NCBI RefSeq assembly: GCF_019216885.1
Contig: NZ_JAAQRC020000001.1
Location: 3,649,001-3,713,000 of the forward strand
Direction of reading: 5' to 3'
DNA: 64,000 bases
From: Methylobacterium sp. SyP6R
Lineage (GTDB): Bacteria; Pseudomonadota; Alphaproteobacteria; Rhizobiales; Beijerinckiaceae
A model generated the notes under the pieces. The model searched no databases, was not told where the DNA came from, and saw only the letters and a list, made by a program, of their open reading frames with translations. The position numbers were made by a program, and so were the translations under genes. Shown here piece after piece: positions 50,416 through 57,897 of the stretch; position 1 is the stretch's first letter, and every line of letters begins with the position of its first letter.

Positions 50416-52191
50416 TCACGCCGCCAGGGCGTACTCGTCCGGCTCCGGCGCCGCCATGAACTGCGCCCGGGCGAGCTCGGCGAAGCGGCCGCCCTCGGCC
50501 ACCAGGTCCTCGAACGTGCCGCTCTCGACGATCCGTCCCTCGTGGAAGACCAGGATGCGGTCGGCGTCCCGGATGGTCGACAGGCGGTGGGCGATCACGA
50601 AGGTGGTGCGTCCCTCCATCACTGCTTCCAGCGCGCCCTGGAGCTTGCGCTCGGTGGCGGCGTCGAGGGCACTGGTCGCCTCGTCGAGGATCAGCACCGG
50701 CGGGTTCTTCAGCAGCGCCCGGGCGATCGAGAGCCGCTGGCGCTCGCCGCCCGACAGCGAGCGGCCGCGCTCGCCGATGACCGTGTCGAGCCCGTCGGGC
50801 TGGCGCGCCATGAATTCCGAGGCCTGGGCCCGCTCGAGCGCGTCGAGCATCTCGGCGTCGGTGGCGTCGGGCCGGCCGACCTGCAGGTTCTCGCGGATCG
50901 AGCGGGCAAACAGCATCGGCTCCTGGAATACCACGCCGATGTTGTGGCGCAGCGACGAGAGGCCGATGTCGCGAAGATCCTCGCCGTCGATGCGGATCGT
51001 GCCGGCATCCGGGTCGAAGGCGCGGTGGAGGAGGCCGAGCGTCGTCGACTTGCCCGAGCCGGTGGTGCCGACGAGGGCTACGGTCTCGCCGGCCCGCGCC
51101 GTGAACGACACCCCGTCGAGCGCCGGGCGGCGGCCGTCATAGGAGAAGCGCACGTCCTCGAACGACACGTCGCCGGAGAGCCGCGCCACTGACCTAGCGC
51201 CGGGCCGGTCGTGGACGGCGGGCACGGTGTCGAGGATGTCGAAGAATTCCTGCATCTTGGGCGCCTGGAGGAACAGGCTGTTGACGAAGGCGACGACCTG
51301 GTCGAGCCGGGCGACCAGCATGGTGGCGAGGCTCATGAACGAGACCACGTCGCCGACGGTGGCCAGGCCGTGGCCGTGCAGCACGATGCCGGTGACGAAG
51401 ATCGCCGTCATGGTCAGGGTCGCCGAGGCGCGGGTGGCGACGGAGGCGAGCGCCCACCAGGACAGGACCGGGATCTGCGCGGCGAGCAGGTCGCGGATGA
51501 TGCCGTGCATCGCCTCCTTCTCGGCCTTGGCGCGGGTGAAGGACTGGATCACCGCGACGTTGCCGAGCGCGTCCGAGGCATGGGCCGCGAGGCCCGAATG
51601 GTAGGCCTCGACCTGGCCTTGCAGCGTCTCGGTGCGGCGTAGGACGAAGGTGGTGAGCGCGGTGAACACCACCATCAGGGCGACCAGGATCGAGCCGAGC
51701 TGCCAGTTGAGGAACAGCGTCATCGGCAGGAGCACGACGAGGGAGACGAGCGCCGCGCAATGATCGCGGAAGAAGCCGAGCCAGGTCGCCGCCATGCCGC
51801 TCGTGCCCTCCAGCATCGCCTTCAGCACCCGGCCCGAGTGGTTGGCCGAGTGGAAGGCGAGCGGCAGGTCGAGGACGTGCTCGAAGTAGTTCGCCATCGC
51901 CGACAGCCGGCTGCGATGGGTGAGCCGGTCGGCATGGAGCGCGATCAGGACCCCGGCGCCGATCGAGAAAAGCCCGAAGCCCACCCAGGCGCCGACGAGG
52001 AGAAGCAGGCTCGACGTGCCGGCGCCGCCGGCCGGCAGGTGGGTGAGTCGGTCGATGATGCGGCCGAAGAGCACCGGCTCGGCGAAGGCCGCCACTGCCA
52101 GCGCGATGTTGGCGGCGGCCAGAAGCGCCCCGAGGCGCAGATCGGACCCGAGCTGGCCCATGACCCGAACGTAGAGCCTGATCAACCGCAT
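50416..52191 (-). CDS. ndvA: Glucan exporter ATP-binding/permease protein (NdvA/ChvA-like)
   Basis: A 591-residue half-transporter with six membrane helices (about 17-310) and an ATPase domain: Walker [12 protein letters not shown], signature [18 protein letters not shown], Walker [14 protein letters not shown] and IAHRLSTI. It resembles NdvA/ChvA, which export cyclic beta-1,2-glucan to the periplasm for osmoadaptation and plant or surface interaction. The ATG at 52191 ([14 protein letters not shown]) matches the family; the much longer open frame upstream is antisense to motA. The partner glucan synthase is not in this window. Confidence 0.88.
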   Translation of the reverse strand: MRLIRLYVRVMGQLGSDLRLGALLAAANIALAVAAFAEPVLFGRIIDRLTHLPAGGAGTSSLLLLVGAWVGFGLFSIGAGVLIALHADRLTHRSRLSAMANYFEHVLDLPLAFHSANHSGRVLKAMLEGTSGMAATWLGFFRDHCAALVSLVVLLPMTLFLNWQLGSILVALMVVFTALTTFVLRRTETLQGQVEAYHSGLAAHASDALGNVAVIQSFTRAKAEKEAMHGIIRDLLAAQIPVLSWWALASVATRASATLTMTAIFVTGIVLHGHGLATVGDVVSFMSLATMLVARLDQVVAFVNSLFLQAPKMQEFFDILDTVPAVHDRPGARSVARLSGDVSFEDVRFSYDGRRPALDGVSFTARAGETVALVGTTGSGKSTTLGLLHRAFDPDAGTIRIDGEDLRDIGLSSLRHNIGVVFQEPMLFARSIRENLQVGRPDATDAEMLDALERAQASEFMARQPDGLDTVIGERGRSLSGGERQRLSIARALLKNPPVLILDEATSALDAATERKLQGALEAVMEGRTTFVIAHRLSTIRDADRILVFHEGRIVESGTFEDLVAEGGRFAELARAQFMAAPEPDEYALAA

Positions 52192-52467
52192 CGACGGTGA
52201 ACCCTGATGAGATGCCCTTGTGTGCGGACCGGGCCCTCGCCCACCGCCTGCCCCGCGCGCGGCCTGTTGTGGCGGCCGTTCGATCGCATGGTCATGTGTA
52301 TGACTGTGTCTCGCTGAACGGCGCATGACGGCGCGGGCGCCGGGTTCGGCATTTTTACCGTTCGTTGAGCCTGTTCGCCGTAATCTCCGGGCCAGGACAC
52401 ACGCGACGGTCGGGACCGCGCCCTGCGACCGGGGCCGCGCGACGACGCATGAAGGGGCCGAGTTCAG

Positions 52468-53241
52468 ATGGATATCGCAACCGGCGCCGGCCTCGTCGGC
52501 GGCATCGCGGTCGTGTTCGTGCTCATCATGATCGATGGCGGCAACTTCGCCGCCTATTTCGACAAGCACGCGGTGATCGTGATCTTCGGCGGCGCCACCG
52601 CCGCCACCATGCTGCGCTTCCCGTTCTCGGTCATCGTCCACGGCGTGCCGATGGGCCTGCGCTACGCCTTCAACATGCGGGCGATCCGGCCGCGCGAGCT
52701 GATCGACGAGATCACCAAGATCGCCGACGTGGTGAAGCGCTCGGGCCCGATGGCGATCGAGAATCTCGAGATCTCGGACCCGTTCCTGGCGCAGGGCGTA
52801 CGCTACATCGCCGACGGCTACGACCGCGAGTTCATCCGCGACACGATGGAGCGCGACCGCGACAACTTCCTGATGCATCTCGACGAGGGCTCGAAGGTCT
52901 ACCGCGCCTTCGGCGACTGCGCCCCGGCCTGGGGCATGATCGGCACGATTCTCGGCATGGTGACGATGTTCGCCAACATGTCCGATCCCTCGAAGCTCGG
53001 CCCCGCCATGGCGACCGCCTTGCTCGCCACCCTGTACGGCGCGCTCATCGCCAACATGATCACCCTGCCGATCGCCGACAAGCTGCACGTCAAGCTCGAG
53101 GAGGAGGACGTGTCGCGCACCCTCATCATCGACGGGGTGCTGCTGATCCGCGACTCGAAGAGCGCCTCGCTGGTGCGCGAGATGCTGATCGCCTACCTGC
53201 CGCACAATCACCGCGACGAGATGGCCGCCGAGGCGGCCTGA
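52468..53241 (+). CDS. motA: Flagellar motor stator protein MotA
   Basis: MotA forms the ion channel with MotB that drives flagellar rotation. The 257-residue protein has four membrane helices. Family motifs are [24 protein letters not shown] sequence near the N terminus, a cytoplasmic loop with charged residues, and [17 protein letters not shown] holding the channel prolines. The PomA/MotA short form is typical of this group. GGGGCC lies upstream of the ATG. motB follows 67 bp later. Confidence 0.92.
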   Translation: MDIATGAGLVGGIAVVFVLIMIDGGNFAAYFDKHAVIVIFGGATAATMLRFPFSVIVHGVPMGLRYAFNMRAIRPRELIDEITKIADVVKRSGPMAIENLEISDPFLAQGVRYIADGYDREFIRDTMERDRDNFLMHLDEGSKVYRAFGDCAPAWGMIGTILGMVTMFANMSDPSKLGPAMATALLATLYGALIANMITLPIADKLHVKLEEEDVSRTLIIDGVLLIRDSKSASLVREMLIAYLPHNHRDEMAAEAA

Positions 53242-53308
53242 CGCATCGTGACGAGACGGCCGCCCGAGGCGGCCCGACGCCTGCGCGCCCTTCGAGGAGA
53301 CCTGAGCG

Positions 53309-54139
53309 GTGGCTAGAAAGAAGCGCGGGGCCCATGGCGGCCACGGCTGGTTCGTGACCTTCGCGGACCTGATGGCGCTGTTGATGAGCTTCTTCGTCAT
53401 GATCGCCGCCTACTCGACGCAGGACCAGAAGAAGCTCCAGGCGGTGGCCGGCTCGATGCGCGACGCCTTCGGCAACAACCGCGAGTCGCGCTTCAACGGC
53501 ATCATCGAGAAGGCCGGCCTGCCCGGCGCGACCAAGCCGCGCGACACCCGCGACATCGCCCCCGAGCAGGCGACCGACAAGCCCGAGCCGCCCAGCCCCG
53601 ACGAGGTGCTGGCCAATGGGACCCAACGCAACTCCTACAAGGACGGGTTCGGCCTGGCGGTGACGTCCCTGCGCCAGGCGTTGCAGGACCTGCCGGAGAT
53701 CGCCGAACTGTCGAAGAGCATCGTGATCGAGGTGACGGCACGGGGCCTCGACATCTCGCTGGTCGACCAGGACAACCGCTCGATGTTCCCGGAAGGCTCG
53801 ACCCGGCCGAACGACCGCACCCGCCAGGTGCTGGAGCGGATCGTGCCCACCCTGCGCCGGCTGCCCAACCGCATCGCGGTGACCGGCTACACCGCCGCCG
53901 ACCGCCCCGGCCGCCGCCCCGCCGCCCCGCCCTGGGAGCTGTCGGCCGGCCGTGCCGTCAGCGTGCGCGAGATCCTGGCCGGCAACGGCCTGCCGGGCGA
54001 CCGCTTCGCTTCCGTGTCAGGCAAGGCCGATACCGAGCCGCTGTTCCCGGATAATCCGTACCTGCCGGCCAACCGCCGGGTGACGGTGACGCTTCTCAAC
54101 GAGGCGCCGCCGACGCCGCGGGGGGTGGGATTTCCGTAA
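53309..54139 (+). CDS. motB: Flagellar motor stator protein MotB
   Basis: The 276-residue protein has one N-terminal membrane helix with the proton-binding Asp in [17 protein letters not shown] linker leads to an OmpA-like peptidoglycan-binding domain (about 150-265) with [15 protein letters not shown] loops and [12 protein letters not shown]. The GTG at 53309 has GAGGAG upstream. It works with MotA, anchoring the stator to the cell wall. Confidence 0.92.
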   Translation: MARKKRGAHGGHGWFVTFADLMALLMSFFVMIAAYSTQDQKKLQAVAGSMRDAFGNNRESRFNGIIEKAGLPGATKPRDTRDIAPEQATDKPEPPSPDEVLANGTQRNSYKDGFGLAVTSLRQALQDLPEIAELSKSIVIEVTARGLDISLVDQDNRSMFPEGSTRPNDRTRQVLERIVPTLRRLPNRIAVTGYTAADRPGRRPAAPPWELSAGRAVSVREILAGNGLPGDRFASVSGKADTEPLFPDNPYLPANRRVTVTLLNEAPPTPRGVGFP

Positions 54140-54378
54140 GGTCGAGCGTCGTGTGGGGTCCTTCAGTCAGGCTCGGAGGCAAGGGGAAGACGTTGTCAAG
54201 GAGCGACGAAACCCGCACGACATAAGCCGTGAGAACTTGGGCCCTATCGCTGAAGCATGATAACCCGAGCCACGATCTGACCTGAAGCGGACGTGGCTCG
54301 AAGCAGGCGGTGCCGCCTCGCCGCAGGCCCGACGACAAGGCCTGTCCACCGCGCCAAGGCCGCCCGAGAGTCCGCCGC

Positions 54379-55923
54379 ATGCATCTTCCGACTGCGTCCT
54401 CCTTCGGCTCGTCCGAGGCGACCGAGCCCGGGGAGTGGGCCCGGCGGGCCGTTCGGGATTTCTGCTGGGCCGCGGCGATCATCCTGCCCTGCGCGCTGTT
54501 CTCCGCCTTGTTGACCCGGCTGCTGGGCCCGCTGTCGCTGTTCTGGCCGGCGAATGCCGTCCTGCTCGGCATGCTGCTGCGCAATCCCGGACGCGCCACC
54601 GGAGCGGGGTGGCTGGGGGCCTTCGTCGCCTACCTGGCGGCGGATCTGCTCGCCGGCACGGGCTGGCTCGCGAATCTGTGGCTCAACGGCGCCAACATGG
54701 CCGGCGTGGCGGCGGGCTACCGGGCGGCGGCACGCTGCCTGCCGGTCGGCGCGCGCCGGCTCGACCAGCCGCGCACCATGCTGTCGCTGCTGATCGTCTG
54801 CCTCGCCAGCGCCGGGGCCGAGGCGGCCATCGGCGGCGCGGCCGGCCCGGTGCTGTTCGGGCGGCCTCTGCTGCCCAGCCTGCTCGACTGGTTCCACGGC
54901 CAGGTCGCCATCGACATCCTCCTGCTGCCGCTCTTCCTCACCGCGCCGCAACCTGGGTCAGCGCGGCGCCTGCTGGCGGAGTTGTGGCCGTCGCGCCGGT
55001 GGCACTTCCCCGACATCCTGCCGGTCGTCGCCCTCGTTGCGTCCCTGGCCCTCGCCATTCTGCTCGGCGGACCGGGCGTCCTGGCCCTGCCGGTTCCGGC
55101 GCTGATCTGGTGCGCGCTGCGCTACCCGGTGTTTCCGACGATGGTGCTGACGGCGCTCCTGAGCACCGCCCAGCTCTTCGCCATCGCCCTGGGGCTGCTG
55201 CGGCTGCCGGACATCAACCTGCTCTACATCAACGCCATGCTGTCGGCGCGCCTCGGCATCGCCCTGGTGGCGCTCGGGCCGATGGCGGTGGCCATCGTCA
55301 ACGCGGCGCGCAACGACCTGCTGCGCCGGCTCGACCACGTCGCCCGCTACGACCACCTGACCGGGGTTCTGCAGCGTGGGGCCTTCCTCGAACGCGCCGG
55401 CGCGCTGCTGGCCGAGCTGCCCGCAGCGGGCCGGCCGGCGGCGGTGCTGATGATCGACATCGACCATTTCAAGCAGATCAACGACCGGTTCGGCCACGCC
55501 CAGGGCGACCGGGTGCTGGTCGCGGTGGCTGCATTGCTGCGAGCGGGCTTGCGCGAAGACGCGGCCTTGGGACGGCTCGGCGGCGAGGAATTCGCCATTC
55601 TCCTGCCCGGCAGCGGCGCGGCGGAGGCCTGGATGACCGCCGAGCACCTGCGGCTGCGGGTGGCGGCCCTGTCCCTCCCGGGCGAGGACCATGCGGGCGG
55701 AACGCACCTGCCGCTTGCAGGGCTGAGCGCCAGCTTCGGCGTCGCGACCTGCGAGGCCGGCCTGCCGCAGGCCCTGGATGCGCTGCTCGCGCAGGCCGAT
55801 GCCGCGCTCTACGCCGCCAAGGCGGCCGGGCGGAACCGGGTGGAGAGCGCCGCGGCGCCCCACGCTCAGACGGACGGCGTCCGGGCGTCGCCCGCAGCGC
55901 CGGAGGCGATCCAGGCGGTCTGA
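54379..55923 (+). CDS. Membrane-bound diguanylate cyclase (GGDEF domain)
   Basis: The N-terminal half (about 25-320) has eight or so membrane helices of MASE1 type (SLFWPANAVLLGMLLRNPG). A GGDEF domain (about 335-490) makes cyclic di-GMP from GTP. Its active site is GRLGGEEFAILLPG, and DIDHFKQINDRFGHAQGD holds the metal and substrate residues. The inhibitory I-site is degenerate (REDA where RxxD is expected), so product inhibition may be weak. It lies 239 bp downstream of motB on the same strand, which fits control of motility. Confidence 0.92.
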   Translation: MHLPTASSFGSSEATEPGEWARRAVRDFCWAAAIILPCALFSALLTRLLGPLSLFWPANAVLLGMLLRNPGRATGAGWLGAFVAYLAADLLAGTGWLANLWLNGANMAGVAAGYRAAARCLPVGARRLDQPRTMLSLLIVCLASAGAEAAIGGAAGPVLFGRPLLPSLLDWFHGQVAIDILLLPLFLTAPQPGSARRLLAELWPSRRWHFPDILPVVALVASLALAILLGGPGVLALPVPALIWCALRYPVFPTMVLTALLSTAQLFAIALGLLRLPDINLLYINAMLSARLGIALVALGPMAVAIVNAARNDLLRRLDHVARYDHLTGVLQRGAFLERAGALLAELPAAGRPAAVLMIDIDHFKQINDRFGHAQGDRVLVAVAALLRAGLREDAALGRLGGEEFAILLPGSGAAEAWMTAEHLRLRVAALSLPGEDHAGGTHLPLAGLSASFGVATCEAGLPQALDALLAQADAALYAAKAAGRNRVESAAAPHAQTDGVRASPAAPEAIQAV

Positions 55924-55930
55924 CGGACGG

Positions 55931-56127
55931 CTACTTCGCCACCAGCAAAGCCCAATACTCCATGTATTTTGATCCCGACTCATATGCAGAGGCGTTCCCT
56001 CAGGCTCTCTGTCGAGTTGAGGGTCATAGAAACGTGAGGCGAAATCTTGCGCCACTCCTGCCTGAGGGTTTTCGGCCGACCACGCCGTCAGCTTTTGCAA
56101 GGTTCTGGACGGCAGCACCCCGGTCAC
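55931..56127 (-). pseudogene. Frameshifted remnant of a CAP/SCP-domain gene (3' end)
   Basis: Reading leftward, this stretch encodes SKYMEYWALLVAK and a stop, nearly identical to the end of the intact CAP gene at 57382 (SKYKVYWALLVAK). Upstream, WRKISPHVSMTLN aligns with WRESPSHNAVMLD but in another frame, with an in-frame TGA and small indels between. The first 19 bases are identical in both copies. Many other differences in the tail are at third codon positions. It is a dead copy in the same orientation as the intact gene. Confidence 0.7.
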
Positions 56128-56316
56128 TGCTTAAATGCCATCTTGTGTAAAGCCAATATCAAGCGCTATTTCTGAACGGTTCGGATAATAAACCAACCAT
56201 CAAGTGACGGGGACAATTCAAAAACCGTATGCAGCGGCTGCAACAGTATAAACAGTCGCCGATATTAAAAATTATCTTTCTGTATGTATATTTTAATTAG
56301 TTTTTTGTTTTATTTA

Positions 56317-56338
56317 CAGATACTTGTAATTGTATCTG
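56317..56338. other. Hairpin in the AT-rich island
   Basis: CAGATAC and GTATCTG form a perfect 7-bp inverted repeat with an 8-nt spacer, 112 bp upstream of the island gene. It could be an operator. Confidence 0.35.
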
Positions 56339-56449
56339 CATGCTGCAGCTCGGTATGCATAAAAGTCTTCAGATTTCACGTTTATCTTTCTTTAAAATGT
56401 ATCTCGCTAAATTCCTAAATGATGCCATTTAGACGCACGGACTTTAGCA

Positions 56450-57208
56450 ATGTCAGGCGCATTTAAAGACCCTCACTTTATGAACCAGCGCGAAAGGTGG
56501 TTAAAGAGTTGGTTTAAGTCGGAAATGAGCTACTTTGCCATAAAAAATAATGCCCATCTTCTGATGAATGACCCGGAAATTGATGAATGCGGCTACGATA
56601 TCACACTAGAGGAATCTTATTGTTACATTCCTATTCAACTAAAAACGAAAGCATTCTCGTCGAAAACATCGTCATGGAAAATCAGATGCGATTTCTTCAG
56701 GCCGTCGTTTTACGATCAGTCAAATACGAACTTTGATCTGACGATTGATGGACACCCATGCGGGATGCACGGCGGAGGCGGCGGCGTAGTATTACAGGAA
56801 TTCGACGATTCTCCCAATGGAAATCCGATGAAAAATTTGAGATATTATTATTGTGACTTTCTTTATGTACTATCCATCGTGAGAGGGTTTTGGTCTTCGA
56901 AGCACTTCTCGCAAACAGACGCAAAAAAACTTCTTTTAAGAATTGCGTACAAGGCAGATTCCGATTATTTCGATTTGCCTAAACGTGCATTTTTGCCAAT
57001 TAAGTCCCCCACATCCATACTATATTGGAGACTTCATATGGGAAACTATAGCAATTATATGTCTATATTTCTCAAAAATAACAAAAATCTGCCAGATAAT
57101 GACATTGCTATACGCTTATATAGATATGACCGCTCACGACGGATGCCGCGAAAGCACGCAGCAAATTTCCCTGATTACTGCAAAGAATGGCAGCCATCGA
57201 CCTATTGA
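56450..57208 (+). CDS. Unrecognised island protein, possible PD-(D/E)XK nuclease fold
   Basis: This 252-residue protein differs sharply from its neighbours in base and codon use: it is rich in Asn, Lys, Phe, Tyr and Ser and its gene is AT-rich. Near the N terminus a Glu-bearing helix (ERWLKSWFKSEMSYFAIKNN), an Asp-containing turn (DECGYDI) and PIQLKTK follow one another with the spacing of a PD-(D/E)XK nuclease core (E, D, QxK), as in DUF4365-like proteins. A Gly-rich loop (GMHGGGGGVVLQEFDD) and aromatic-rich strands fill the rest. No partner gene is present. The start at 56450 lacks a strong ribosome site; Met11 (56480) is an alternative. The nuclease reading is inference. Confidence 0.6.
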   Translation: MSGAFKDPHFMNQRERWLKSWFKSEMSYFAIKNNAHLLMNDPEIDECGYDITLEESYCYIPIQLKTKAFSSKTSSWKIRCDFFRPSFYDQSNTNFDLTIDGHPCGMHGGGGGVVLQEFDDSPNGNPMKNLRYYYCDFLYVLSIVRGFWSSKHFSQTDAKKLLLRIAYKADSDYFDLPKRAFLPIKSPTSILYWRLHMGNYSNYMSIFLKNNKNLPDNDIAIRLYRYDRSRRMPRKHAANFPDYCKEWQPSTY

Positions 57209-57381
57209 ATAATTAAATCTACTATAAAGCATTGACATCACAATTAACATGTCCGCAGAAGACCCAATAAAAGTAAATATATCTCGCCAAGCTTTGTCAT
57301 TGCAACTACATATTTTCAATTATATAGATAAATAAGTAAAAATAAACTAGCAATTATCATATAGCACGCATAACGTCGTAG
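57209..57381. other. Right AT-rich flank of the island
   Basis: About 170 bp of strongly AT-rich DNA with no credible gene. It ends abruptly at the 19-bp sequence shared with 55930-55948. Confidence 0.6.
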
Positions 57382-57897
57382 CTACTTCGCCACCAGCAAC
57401 GCCCAGTACACCTTGTACTTCGACCCCGGCGCATAGGCCGTCGCAATCCCCATCCGGGTCGCCGTGGGATCGAGCATCACGGCGTTGTGGGACGGGCTCT
57501 CGCGCCACCCCGAGAACGCCTCGGCCAGGGTGTGATAGCCGGCCGAGAGGTTGGCGGCCGGCTCCGGATAGCCCATCCGGGCGGCCACCGTCTTGACGAT
57601 ATCCGCTTGGCTCGGCCGGCCGGCGGCGGCCATCGCGGCGGTCTCGGTCTCGGCGAGGCGCTGGAGGCCGGGATCGAGGGCGAGCGGAGGCAATCCCTTG
57701 TTGCTGCGATAGGCGGCGATCATCGCCTGGGCCGCGCCGGCATCGATCTGCGCCCCCGTCGCCGCCATCGGCCAGTACAGGCTCGGTCCCGCCGCCCCGG
57801 TCGAGACCCGCGTCGCCTCGCTCGCCGAGCAGGCGGCGAGGGAAAGCGGCAGGGCCAGCAAGGCAATACGCTTCAGCGCGGCGGGAAGGAGGATCAC
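57382..57897 (-). CDS. CAP/SCP-domain lipoprotein
   Basis: A signal peptide with lipobox LAAC leads a 171-residue CAP-superfamily protein: MIAAYRSNKGLPPLALDPGL, AEAFSGWRESPSHNAVML and YKVYWALLVAK. Bacterial CAP proteins are exported and have no settled function. The GTG at 57897 overlaps the stop of the MscS-type gene (GTGA), so translation is coupled. A decayed second copy of its 3' end lies 1.45 kb away at 55931, on the far side of an AT-rich island. Confidence 0.85.
   Translation of the reverse strand: MILLPAALKRIALLALPLSLAACSASEATRVSTGAAGPSLYWPMAATGAQIDAGAAQAMIAAYRSNKGLPPLALDPGLQRLAETETAAMAAAGRPSQADIVKTVAARMGYPEPAANLSAGYHTLAEAFSGWRESPSHNAVMLDPTATRMGIATAYAPGSKYKVYWALLVAK

Larger units (their letters stand above)
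55924..56449. other. Left part of an AT-rich island
   Basis: G+C falls sharply from about 56150 onward. The first 200 bp are a decayed CAP-gene remnant (annotated separately). The rest holds an AT-rich stretch with a 7-bp hairpin, CAGATAC-N8-GTATCTG, at 56317-56338, and the presumed promoter of the island gene. No integrase or transposase gene is present. Confidence 0.6.

Noticed and set aside
54273..54306. 8-bp inverted repeat GAGCCACG...CGTGGCTC between motB and the GGDEF gene
   Set aside because: The loop is about 18 nt and there is no T-run; it could be chance.
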